Shown: positions 26,601 through 33,297 of the stretch, piece after piece
Layout: the number at the start of each line of letters is the position of its first letter
Position numbering within the stretch: the first letter of the stretch is position 1
Source of the DNA: Candidatus Gastranaerophilales bacterium
GTDB lineage: Bacteria > Cyanobacteriota > Vampirovibrionia > Gastranaerophilales > Gastranaerophilaceae
Direction of reading: 5' to 3'
Assembly: GCA_944325555.1 (NCBI GenBank)
Contig: CALVAN010000002.1
Span: 62,001-126,000, forward strand
DNA length: 64,000 bases
Translations under genes and position numbers: made by a program
Notes under the pieces: model-generated
Told to the model about the DNA's origin: nothing
What the model saw: only the letters and a program-made list of their open reading frames with translations
Databases searched by the model: none

Positions 26601-27456
26601 CCTCGTATTTGAAAGACAAAAAACAGGTGACATCGTACAAGGTCTTCCGAGGGTAGAAGAACTTCTTGAAGGTCGTAAGCCTAAAGATTCAGCTATCCTT
26701 GCAGAGTTTGATGCAGTTGCCGAAATCGAGATTGAAGACGATGTACCGAGATTGTATTTGAACAGCGAAAACGGCAGAACGGAAATCAAATATCCGATTG
26801 ATTCGAATATCATCGTTCAGGATAAACAACAAATCCACGTTGGTCAGCCTTTAACAAGCGGTCCGTTAAACCCGCACGATGTTATCAGATTAAACGGTAT
26901 CGAAGCTGCTCAGCAGTACCTCGTAGACGAAGTACAGAGAGTATATCGTTCACAGGGTGTAGAAATCGCTGATAAACACGTTGAAATCATCGTTCGTCAG
27001 ATGACTAAGAAGGTTAAAGTCGTTGATTCGGGCGACACAAAACTTCTTCCGGGCGAACTGGTTGAAATTCAATCACTCGAAATCGAAAATCAGGCAGTTG
27101 AAGAAGCAGGCGGTCAGCCGGCTACATACGAACCCGTATTGCTCGGTATTACAAAAGCTTCTTTGAACACTGAAAGCTTTATCTCTGCAGCTTCCTTCCA
27201 GGAAACTACAAGAATCCTTACAGAAGCAGCAGTTGACGGTAAAAAAGACTTGTTAAGAGGTCTTAAAGAAAACGTAATCATCGGTAGATTGATTCCTGCC
27301 GGTACCGGTTACTACCACTTAACACACGCTTCCGAAGAAAAAGATAAAGAAGCTCAAAGAAGAGCAGCACAAAAGAACAATGCCCGCAAACCTTCCGCTA
27401 TTCTGGAAGAAATTGAAGGTATGTTCGGTGCTCCAGACTTTACAATAGGCGAGTAA
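23617..27456 (+). CDS. rpoC2: RNA polymerase beta' subunit (C-terminal half) with SI3-like insertion
   Basis: The second part of split beta', carrying the bridge-helix-to-C-terminal region. The beginning ([57 protein letters not shown]) aligns with the middle of E. coli RpoC. The trigger-loop start [10 protein letters not shown] near 346-355 is followed by about 640 residues of repeated beta-rich segments before the second half resumes at [14 protein letters not shown] near 1009. This matches the position and nature of cyanobacterial SI3. The end shows [20 protein letters not shown] and LIPAGTGY. A Cys cluster (CRKCYG region) supplies the second zinc site. A terminator follows. Confidence 0.98.
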   Translation: [1279 protein letters not shown]

Positions 27457-27477
27457 TTATTACTCAACATAAAATAA

Positions 27478-27508
27478 AAAGCCTCTGCAAAAGCGGGGGC
27501 TTTTTTTA
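27478..27508. terminator. Intrinsic terminator after rpoC2
   Basis: AAAGCCTCTGC and GCGGGGGCTTT pair, including G-U pairs, around AAAA, followed by seven T. A run of A on the left also gives a U-run on the minus strand, so it can serve the convergent gene as well. Confidence 0.88.
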
Positions 27509-28387
27509 TATATCTTTGTTATGCAGTATGGGGTGCTTTTTTATCAGCTCCAAATATTGATTTACAATCTCAGACGGCATATACATATATAATCCGTACA
27601 AATCGGAGGTATCGACTCTTTGACCGTTCGGCGTTTGTTCAATACGCTCTTTTATAATTTTGTTCGGGTCATCAGTACCGTATTCTTTTATAAAATCATA
27701 GTAGTCCAAATCTTTATCATATTTGTCGATCGGTAAAAATCTTCGTCCCCTTTTATAATGTGCTGCGTGAGAATTTGTTTCCGCTACGGATAAAATATTT
27801 GGCTCAATTCCTTCGTTAAGACAGTATTCCACTGCTATTTGATCGGCAAGTTTTCCTATTCCGCAATATTGATTTTCATCATTATTTTGCAGGTAGTCTA
27901 TGGATATTCTGTCCCCGCTGATGCCAAGCTCGGGAAAATCATCCAACAATCTGGTGTCTTCGATTGCGTATGCATTGGTTATGTCAAAAATCTTTTTGTG
28001 CCAGTCGTCAATAATAACAAATCCGATTTCTTTTTTTGTTTCGGGTTCTAAAAAATAATAACTTGTGCTTATACCATCTTGTGACTCCGCAATATCAACA
28101 AGCAGCGGAATTTTTTCCGTTTTACCCGTGGATTTGTTGAAGACTTTTTTGTATATAACCCCTTTGTCCATAGGGTTTTGAATTGCTCTTATTTTTTTTG
28201 GCTTTTTTGTTCTGGCGCACAAATGGTCAAATTCTATTTCAACAAGTTTTGGCTCTGTCTGTGATTTCTCAAAAATATCTTGTTCAAGAGTTTTAAACGT
28301 TGTTGTTCTGTTTTCTTTTTTCTCAACACGTTTCGGCTTTATGTAAGAATCAAATTGTATCAGGCTGTTAAAATCGTTTATGTTCAT
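27506..28387 (-). CDS. GNAT-like acetyltransferase-fold protein of unknown target (293 aa)
   Basis: The C-terminal half carries the marks of a GNAT N-acetyltransferase. ISIDYL near 161-166 is the beta4 strand, NQYCGIGKLADQIAVEYCL near 172-190 has the acetyl-CoA pyrophosphate loop G-I-G-K, and LSVAETNSHAAHYKRGRRF near 199-217 matches the usual N..A...Y...GF block. The N-terminal 80 residues are polar and probably disordered; residues 85-140 hold a beta-rich segment (VIIDDWHKKIFDITNAYAI). The substrate cannot be named. The start ATG has only a weak purine stretch upstream. It is divergent from the J-protein gene and convergent with rpoC2. Confidence 0.65.
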   Translation of the reverse strand: MNINDFNSLIQFDSYIKPKRVEKKENRTTTFKTLEQDIFEKSQTEPKLVEIEFDHLCARTKKPKKIRAIQNPMDKGVIYKKVFNKSTGKTEKIPLLVDIAESQDGISTSYYFLEPETKKEIGFVIIDDWHKKIFDITNAYAIEDTRLLDDFPELGISGDRISIDYLQNNDENQYCGIGKLADQIAVEYCLNEGIEPNILSVAETNSHAAHYKRGRRFLPIDKYDKDLDYYDFIKEYGTDDPNKIIKERIEQTPNGQRVDTSDLYGLYMYMPSEIVNQYLELIKKHPILHNKDI

Positions 28388-28432
28388 TTTTGCTTTTCTG
28401 TTTTTCTCTACAAAACCTTTGAAAGAAAATAA

Positions 28433-28461
28433 TTGCCATTATATGATAAAATTATTAATAT
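28433..28461 (+). promoter_or_regulatory. Sigma-70-type promoter for the J-domain gene
   Basis: TTGCCA (28433-28438) and TAATAT (28456-28461) are separated by exactly 17 nt. Transcription would start near 28468, leaving a leader of about 30 nt before the ATG at 28497. Confidence 0.62.
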
Positions 28462-28496
28462 GGGTTTACCTTGTTAAAAGTTTTAGGTTTAGTAAA

Positions 28497-29069
28497 ATGA
28501 ATTTTAACCGAAATTACTATAAAATACTGGGCATAGAGCCTACGGATGACGAGAATAAGATTAAACAGGCGTACAAAGCTCTTGTTAAACGCTGGCATCC
28601 GGATTTAAACGACAATTCTCCCGAAAGCCGCCAGATGATGAAGGATATTAACGAGGCTTATGAAGTTTTGTCTGATTATAGACTCAGAAATGAGTATAAT
28701 AAATTAATGTTCGGCTCTATTAAGGGGAAGAAAAATAATATTCAAAACTATTCTTATACTTCATCATACAAGCCCGTCTCAGAAGAAGTGAGAGAACAGG
28801 TCCGTAAAAAATATGAAAATAAATATACGGATGCATCAAAATACTATAGTGATTTTGAAAAAAATATAGAAGAAGGCAGAAAAAATGTTTGCACAGGCTC
28901 TTTTTCCGATAAATTACATATTATAAACTCTGATGCCATGTATTTTCCGTCAGGTATAAGATTCTTTATGCAGCCTGTTTTTTGGGTTGTTGTTTTGGTT
29001 TGGCACAGCGTTGATGTTATTGCAGGTGTTTTGGGCGAGTTTGTAAATCTTTTTGTTACACAGAAGTAA
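28497..29069 (+). CDS. Membrane-associated J-domain protein (190 aa)
   Basis: A J-domain co-chaperone that would stimulate an Hsp70 (DnaK). The J domain occupies about residues 5-70: NYYKILGIEPTDDENKIKQAY, the diagnostic HPD in KRWHPDL near 37-43, and INEAYEVLSDYRLRNEYN. There is no Gly/Phe region and no zinc-finger domain, so it is a type III J protein. The last 40 residues include a hydrophobic stretch (PVFWVVVLVWHSVDVIAGVLG), a likely membrane anchor or re-entrant segment. I chose the ATG at 28497 because it begins directly before the J domain and has AGG about 9 nt upstream. The client cannot be inferred. Confidence 0.88.
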   Translation: MNFNRNYYKILGIEPTDDENKIKQAYKALVKRWHPDLNDNSPESRQMMKDINEAYEVLSDYRLRNEYNKLMFGSIKGKKNNIQNYSYTSSYKPVSEEVREQVRKKYENKYTDASKYYSDFEKNIEEGRKNVCTGSFSDKLHIINSDAMYFPSGIRFFMQPVFWVVVLVWHSVDVIAGVLGEFVNLFVTQK

Positions 29070-29139
29070 TTTGTCGGCAAAAAATTTTATGCCTGATTTT
29101 TATATAAAAGTCAGCATGAGGATATAAAAAGCCGAAATA

Positions 29140-30882
29140 ATGATTTTACCAGTTGTAAACAATATTATAAATATAAATAAGCATCAGATACTGCCGTTTC
29201 CAAGTTTTAATCAGAGCTGGCAAGCATTGCATTATACAGCTTTAGACAACGATACTGTATGTATTTCTTCCGGTTCTACCGATTTACATATTGGTAAAAC
29301 ATATAAAAATATACAAAAATCGCTCGGCAACATAACTGCAAAAGATATAGAAAATATAGCCCAAAGACTACAGCTTGAGTTTGGTGATATAAGCAGAGAA
29401 GAAATTTTTAATATTATGAATACTATGTCCGAATACGGCAGTTATAATGCGCTAAAGAAGATTGTCGATGAGCTTTACCAAAAAAAAATTTCGGAAATAT
29501 TTGATTTTGCGGCTTTGTACATGTATAAAGATAAAATTGTCAAAGAAGAAATTGACAATCCGTTTGTTAATGATTCAGGTTTAAAAGTCCCTGCGGATTA
29601 TTTCAATAAAATTATTACCTGTATCCCGAAAGATAACGGAGTTGCTTTAGGTAGTGTTTTTGATTATTTAACTTTTTTGAAGTATCCGATGTATTACGGT
29701 ACCAAAAAGTCGGCACTTGTTCTGGATAAAAATTCCATAAAACTGTTTCAAAAAATGAAAGAAATGGACAGAGATTTTTTCAACCGTGAAGTTTTAAACT
29801 GTGATGAACTTGTACCTGTTTACATAGATAACTTTGAAAATTCTTATAACTTTTTAAATCAGGGCAAAACATTTGAACAGAATGTATTTGATTTTACAAA
29901 AAAATATCAGCGCCTAAAACACGAACATCCCGAGTTTAGCTCAGATAAAATAATCGATATTTTGTGCAATTCCAAAAACATAAAGGATATAAAGTCTCTT
30001 GGTTTTAACCCTGTCAGAATAAAACCTCTTAAAAAAGATAATATTGATGCGCAAACTATTGCACAAAATCTTGCTCCTGTTATGCCTTCAGAAGAAAAGT
30101 TTAAAAGTATAATAAAAAATATAGCAAAGCGCTCAGAGATTGAACCGCAAATAATTGAAAATCTTTTGTTGGAATATTTGGATAAGAATCTTGCTGTATA
30201 TTCGCCGAGATTGTTGAGTAAAAAATTGCAAACTTTACATAAAAAAATTGTGGAGTCTGTAAAATCCAAAGGTTATCCAGAAGAAAATATATACTATACC
30301 GTGCTGAATCCGAACAAGAGCACCGGAATTATTTCATATCAGTTTCAAAATGTGAATAATATTCCCGATAATAAAATAATCTATTGGCGGGGGTTTTCAC
30401 TTATGCCGGATACTGATTTAAAACTGCCTGAAAAATCGACGATTGTCATACTTGATGACTGTTTCATTTCAGGTAACACAATAATATATGAATTGTTTAA
30501 TTATCAGCTGGAAGCAAATAACTTGAACATACAGCGTGATGGTACAAATATTTTATTCGCTTCTGTTTTGTGTACAAATGCAGCGGAAGACAGAATAAGA
30601 AAGAATATCAGATATGCAAATAGAGAAAATAAAGATGATATTGTAAGCGTTGACCAAAAGAATATTAATTGGTGCGAGGATATTAAGTCAAAATATATAA
30701 CGGATTTGTTAAAGCTTATAAGAAAAGATAATCAAATTTTGGCTACAACTGCCGTTGTTTTTCCTTTTATGGGCAGTGACACAAATGCACCGGGGGTGCG
30801 GGAGCTTTTTGCTCAGTTTGTTCCTAATAGAAACTATTTGCACAACGAAGTTAAAGAAGATGATTTTTTTGTTGATTATTAA
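29140..30882 (+). CDS. Large protein with C-terminal phosphoribosyltransferase-like motif (580 aa)
   Basis: I do not recognise the full-length protein. The first 400 residues are mainly helical and polar, with no signal peptide. Near residues 430-450 the sequence TIVILDDCFISGNTIIYEL matches the PRPP-binding motif of type I phosphoribosyltransferases: hydrophobic strand, two acidic residues, then a small-residue loop ending in NT. Downstream beta segments (LFASVLCTNAA, ILATTAVVFPFMGSD) could complete the fold. The start has no good Shine-Dalgarno sequence; GAGGA lies 17 nt upstream, so initiation is uncertain. It stands alone, after the J-protein gene and before the translation cluster. It may be an effector or lineage-specific enzyme. 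Confidence 0.7.
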   Translation: MILPVVNNIININKHQILPFPSFNQSWQALHYTALDNDTVCISSGSTDLHIGKTYKNIQKSLGNITAKDIENIAQRLQLEFGDISREEIFNIMNTMSEYGSYNALKKIVDELYQKKISEIFDFAALYMYKDKIVKEEIDNPFVNDSGLKVPADYFNKIITCIPKDNGVALGSVFDYLTFLKYPMYYGTKKSALVLDKNSIKLFQKMKEMDRDFFNREVLNCDELVPVYIDNFENSYNFLNQGKTFEQNVFDFTKKYQRLKHEHPEFSSDKIIDILCNSKNIKDIKSLGFNPVRIKPLKKDNIDAQTIAQNLAPVMPSEEKFKSIIKNIAKRSEIEPQIIENLLLEYLDKNLAVYSPRLLSKKLQTLHKKIVESVKSKGYPEENIYYTVLNPNKSTGIISYQFQNVNNIPDNKIIYWRGFSLMPDTDLKLPEKSTIVILDDCFISGNTIIYELFNYQLEANNLNIQRDGTNILFASVLCTNAAEDRIRKNIRYANRENKDDIVSVDQKNINWCEDIKSKYITDLLKLIRKDNQILATTAVVFPFMGSDTNAPGVRELFAQFVPNRNYLHNEVKEDDFFVDY

Positions 30883-30888
30883 AAAGCA

Positions 30889-30921
30889 TAAAAAAAATGT
30901 TTGCAAGTTGTTGCAAACATT
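30889..30921 (-). terminator. Perfect minus-strand intrinsic terminator without a matching gene
   Basis: AATGTTTGCAA (30896-30906) and its exact complement (30911-30921) form an 11-bp stem with loop GTTG. Seven A precede it on the plus strand, giving a U-tract only on the minus strand. No minus-strand gene lies to the right before dprA, more than 6 kb away. Confidence 0.7.
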
Positions 30922-31469
30922 AAATAAACACGAGGATATTAAGAGAGAGAGAGTATATGGATAAAATCTTTATTGTCGTTCGTTTTGATTTGCTAAGTTA
31001 TTATCAACAAACTTAAAAGTTTTATTATTATTTTTGCTTCCTTTAAATTTTTGATATCCCTTACTCTTATATAAAGTATTTTTGTTTTGAGAAATTGCCT
31101 AAATTGAAAAAAATTTTTTTAATGTTCGTAATATTTGTTTACAAAGATAGAAAGTATTGATTGCTGCAGTGGTATTTGTTTTTATAATAATAAAATAATT
31201 AAAAACTTAACAAAAATTTACACAAATCCTCAAAATCCAGATAAAAAGCTCTTACCTGACATGTTGAATTTTATTAAATATGTCCTTTGTTTTTATAAAC
31301 AAACACTCACGCCGGAGCCAAAAATGGCTTGAAATTTAATAAAATCAATGAAAAGCACTTGCTTAAGAATTTTGAGCATGTAAGATAAAAATGTGGGGCG
31401 TATTATGTCCTGAAGGGAACGGTTTTTATACCATAAATAGTACCAGATGAACCTTGAAAAGACAAATTG

Positions 31470-31520
31470 CCGAAACTTTTGCAGCTTATTAAGCAACAGT
31501 AGTTGTTGCAAAATCTTCGG
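31470..31520 (+). other. Candidate three-way-junction RNA leader of infA
   Basis: CCGAA (31470-31474) pairs with TTCGG (31516-31520). Inside a 2x2 loop, TTTTGCA (31477-31483) pairs with TGCAAAA (31507-31513). The interior holds two small hairpins, GCTT-ATT-AAGC and AAC-AGTA-GTT. The whole lies about 60 nt upstream of the infA start. It could be a ribosomal-protein or initiation-factor binding leader. The strand is assumed from the downstream gene. Confidence 0.4.
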
Positions 31521-31577
31521 TGAATCGGATATAAAATTCCGCCACAAATTTACATAGCAACACTTAAAGAAGGTAAA

Positions 31578-31793
31578 ATGTCAAAAGATGTAATTGAATT
31601 TGAAGGCAAGATTTTGGAATCTCTTCCTAACGCAATGTTCAGAGTAGAACTCGAAAACGGACACGAAATTCTTGCTCACATATCAGGTAAAATCAGAAAG
31701 AATTTTATAAAAATTCTTCCGGGTGACAAAGTAAAAGTCGAGATGACCCCATACGACTTAACAAGAGGCAGAATCACCTACAGATTAAAATAA
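31578..31793 (+). CDS. infA: Translation initiation factor IF-1
   Basis: IF-1 binds the 30S A site during initiation. The whole 71-aa protein is one OB fold: [54 protein letters not shown]-type sequence, ending in GRITYRLK as in nearly all IF-1 proteins. AAGAAGG lies a few bases before the ATG. In many bacteria infA sits between map/secY and rpmJ; here it begins the cluster after a long non-coding gap. Confidence 0.98.
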   Translation: MSKDVIEFEGKILESLPNAMFRVELENGHEILAHISGKIRKNFIKILPGDKVKVEMTPYDLTRGRITYRLK

Positions 31794-31936
31794 AACCGAT
31801 GTATTACGGTTCTTATGTCAATAATACTCACGACAATGCTCTGAGAACCGCAAAAACAAAGGTGATAAATATATATAGTTCCGCCTCTCGGAACATACGC
31901 GGCAAAAACAATTAAATAATAGATAAGGAAAACAAA
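31794..31936 (+). other. infA-rpmJ spacer with two hairpins
   Basis: CGGTTCT (31807-31813) pairs with AGAACCG (31844-31850). GTTCCG (31878-31883) pairs with CGGAAC (31889-31894) around CCTCT. No U-run follows, so these are more likely processing or stabilising structures than terminators. Confidence 0.5.
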
Positions 31937-32050
31937 ATGAAAGTAAGAGCATCAGTTAAAAAAATGTGCAAAGACTGCAAATTCATCAGAAGAAGAGGAA
32001 GAATTACGGTTATTTGCAAAAACCCTAAACACAAACAAAGACAGGGTTAA
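31937..32050 (+). CDS. rpmJ: 50S ribosomal protein L36, zinc-binding form
   Basis: This is the smallest gene in the window (37 aa). The protein starts [16 protein letters not shown]. It has the zinc ligands C11, C14, C27 and H32, which mark the zinc-containing (C+) form of L36. L36 helps organise 23S rRNA near the peptidyl-transferase entrance. AAGGAA lies about 8 nt upstream. It sits between infA and rpsM as in most bacteria but with 143- and 128-nt gaps on either side. Confidence 0.98.
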   Translation: MKVRASVKKMCKDCKFIRRRGRITVICKNPKHKQRQG

Positions 32051-32178
32051 TCGGTTTCCGTAAAGGGAATCCAAGACAGCGGATTTTCGAGCGGGTGAAA
32101 CGGGAAACAAAATCCCGTGAGTACCAACAATCCGATATAACAAACCAAAAACAATCATAAATAACATAAGGAGAAAAA
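32051..32178 (+). other. rpmJ-rpsM spacer with a CAAGACAGC hairpin
   Basis: GGGAATCC (32065-32072) pairs with GGATTTTC (32081-32088) with the loop AAGACAGC. A second stem, ACGGGA (32100-32105) with TCCCGT (32113-32118), follows. The apical sequence CCAAGACA recurs twice in the rpsM-rpsK gap. AAGGAG at the right end is the rpsM ribosome site. Confidence 0.55.
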
Positions 32179-32544
32179 ATGGCAAGATTGGCTGGGGTTG
32201 ATTTACCCCGTAACAAAAGAATGGTAATCGCATTAACCTATATCTACGGTATAGGACCGACTCGTTCTGCTAAAATTCTTGAAGCTTGCGGAATTTCCCA
32301 GGATTTAAGAACAGACGATTTGACAGATGACGATATCAAAAAACTCAGAAATGAACTTACAAATTATCACATTGAAGGTGACTTGAGAAGAGAAGAATCT
32401 CTCAACATCAAGCGTCTTTCTGAAATTAACTCTTACAGAGGTATGAGACACAGAAGAAAATTACCGGTAAGAGGTCAGAGAACAAAAACTAATGCAAGAA
32501 CAAGACGCGGTAAAAAAACCGGTCCGGTAAGTAAGAAGAAGTAG
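32179..32544 (+). CDS. rpsM: 30S ribosomal protein S13
   Basis: S13 sits in the head of the 30S subunit and contacts the P-site tRNA and the 50S subunit. The protein is 121 aa with the signature [21 protein letters not shown], the helix-two-turn-helix region, and the basic tail [23 protein letters not shown]-type sequence. AAGGAG is well placed before the ATG. It is followed by an unusually long 234-nt spacer before rpsK. Confidence 0.99.
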   Translation: MARLAGVDLPRNKRMVIALTYIYGIGPTRSAKILEACGISQDLRTDDLTDDDIKKLRNELTNYHIEGDLRREESLNIKRLSEINSYRGMRHRRKLPVRGQRTKTNARTRRGKKTGPVSKKK

Positions 32545-32778
32545 CGGATTCCGTGACGGGTGAAACGAAGTAAACCCGGAAAGCAAGGTACGAAGTGAGC
32601 AAAAGCAAAACACAGCGAACGACAGTACCGAGCGTAAAGGAAATCCAAGACACGAATTTTGAGTGTGGCGGACTGAGCTAGGCGCAGGAAAGCCAATAAT
32701 CCAAGACAGCGATTATTTTGTAAAATTCAATAATTCGTAATAAAGCAATAAAGAGTAATAAATTTAAAGGAAATAAAA
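32545..32778 (+). other. rpsM-rpsK spacer with repeats
   Basis: This 234-nt gap begins GC-rich and contains CGGGTGAAACG, also seen in the rpmJ-rpsM gap near 32092. AATCCAAGACA occurs at 32642-32652 (AAATC/GAATTT arms, imperfect). At 32695-32717, AATAATC and GATTATT form 7 pairs around CAAGACAGC. Purine-rich segments such as GGTACGAAGTGAGC look like degenerate repeat sequence. The right end holds the rpsK ribosome site AAAGGA. Confidence 0.55.
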
Positions 32779-33165
32779 ATGGCAAGACCAGTAAAAACTA
32801 AAAAGAAAGAAAAAAAGAACGTATTGCAAGGTGTTGTACATATTCAGTCAACATTTAACAATACAATCGTAACTTCTTGCGATACTCAGGGTAATGCTAT
32901 TGCCTGGGCATCTGCAGGCGGATGCGGTTTTAAAGGTGCAAGAAAAGGCACTCCGTTTGCCGCTCAATCAGCAGCAGCTCAAGTAGCTAAAAAATCTGTT
33001 GATCAAGGCATGAAAAAAGTTGAAGTCTATATCAAAGGTCCGGGTTCAGGTCGTGAAACAGCTATCAGAGCTATTCAGGCTGCGGGCTTAGAAATCACTT
33101 TAATCAAGGATGTTACACCGATTCCTCACAACGGTTGCCGTCCGCCTAAGAAGAGAAGAGTTTAA
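32779..33165 (+). CDS. rpsK: 30S ribosomal protein S11
   Basis: S11 is in the 30S platform and helps form the E site and mRNA exit region. The 128-aa protein shows [25 protein letters not shown]-type sequence near 20-45, the glycine-rich [21 protein letters not shown], and the highly conserved end [22 protein letters not shown] precedes the ATG. The basic N-terminal extension (TKKKEKKN) is short, as usual. Confidence 0.99.
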   Translation: MARPVKTKKKEKKNVLQGVVHIQSTFNNTIVTSCDTQGNAIAWASAGGCGFKGARKGTPFAAQSAAAQVAKKSVDQGMKKVEVYIKGPGSGRETAIRAIQAAGLEITLIKDVTPIPHNGCRPPKKRRV

Positions 33166-33177
33166 TCTCTTGTCTTT

Positions 33178-33255
33178 CGTTATTCCGAACTTGTTTCGGA
33201 ATCTCCGATTAAATCAGATGGTTTAACGAGAGCCTGAGAAAAGCTCAGGATGACG
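33178..33255. repeat. REP/MITE-like palindromic element between rpsK and rpsD
   Basis: ATTCCGAA (33182-33189) and TTCGGAAT (33195-33202) form an 8-bp hairpin; CCTGAG (33233-33238) and CTCAGG (33244-33249) form another. The outer ends CGTTATTCC and GGATGACG are imperfect complements. This layout resembles the widespread intergenic palindromes of the type CGTCATTCCGAA...TCAGGATGACG known from several phyla. It seems to have inserted in the ribosomal operon spacer. Confidence 0.7.
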
Positions 33256-33297
33256 TAAAAATAGTTACAAGAAAAGAAAGAAATAAAGGAGTCAAAA

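Larger units (their letters stand above)
30883..31577. other. 695-nt AT-rich gap upstream of infA
   Basis: No convincing protein gene is present. The left edge has a hairpin that would be an intrinsic terminator on the minus strand (see separate entry). The middle (about 31000-31340) is extremely AT-rich. The right part is richer in structure: TCC-TGAA-GGGA near 31410, a three-way-junction candidate at 31470-31520, and another small stem at 31526-31541. The infA promoter is probably here, but I see no clear consensus. Upstream spc-operon genes (secY, adk, map) are missing from this position. Confidence 0.5.

Noticed and set aside
26283-26813. 176-codon minus-strand frame inside rpoC2
   Set aside because: Ser/Thr-rich shadow of the rpoC2 coding strand; no ribosome site.
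30957-31016. 19-codon open frame (MDKIFIVVRF...) as a leader peptide
   Set aside because: A purine-rich stretch precedes the ATG, but there is no regulatory hairpin pair or codon run to support a leader, and the infA start is over 500 nt away.
31135-31332. 65-codon open frame upstream of infA
   Set aside because: No ribosome binding site, AT-rich low-complexity translation, and no recognisable domain.
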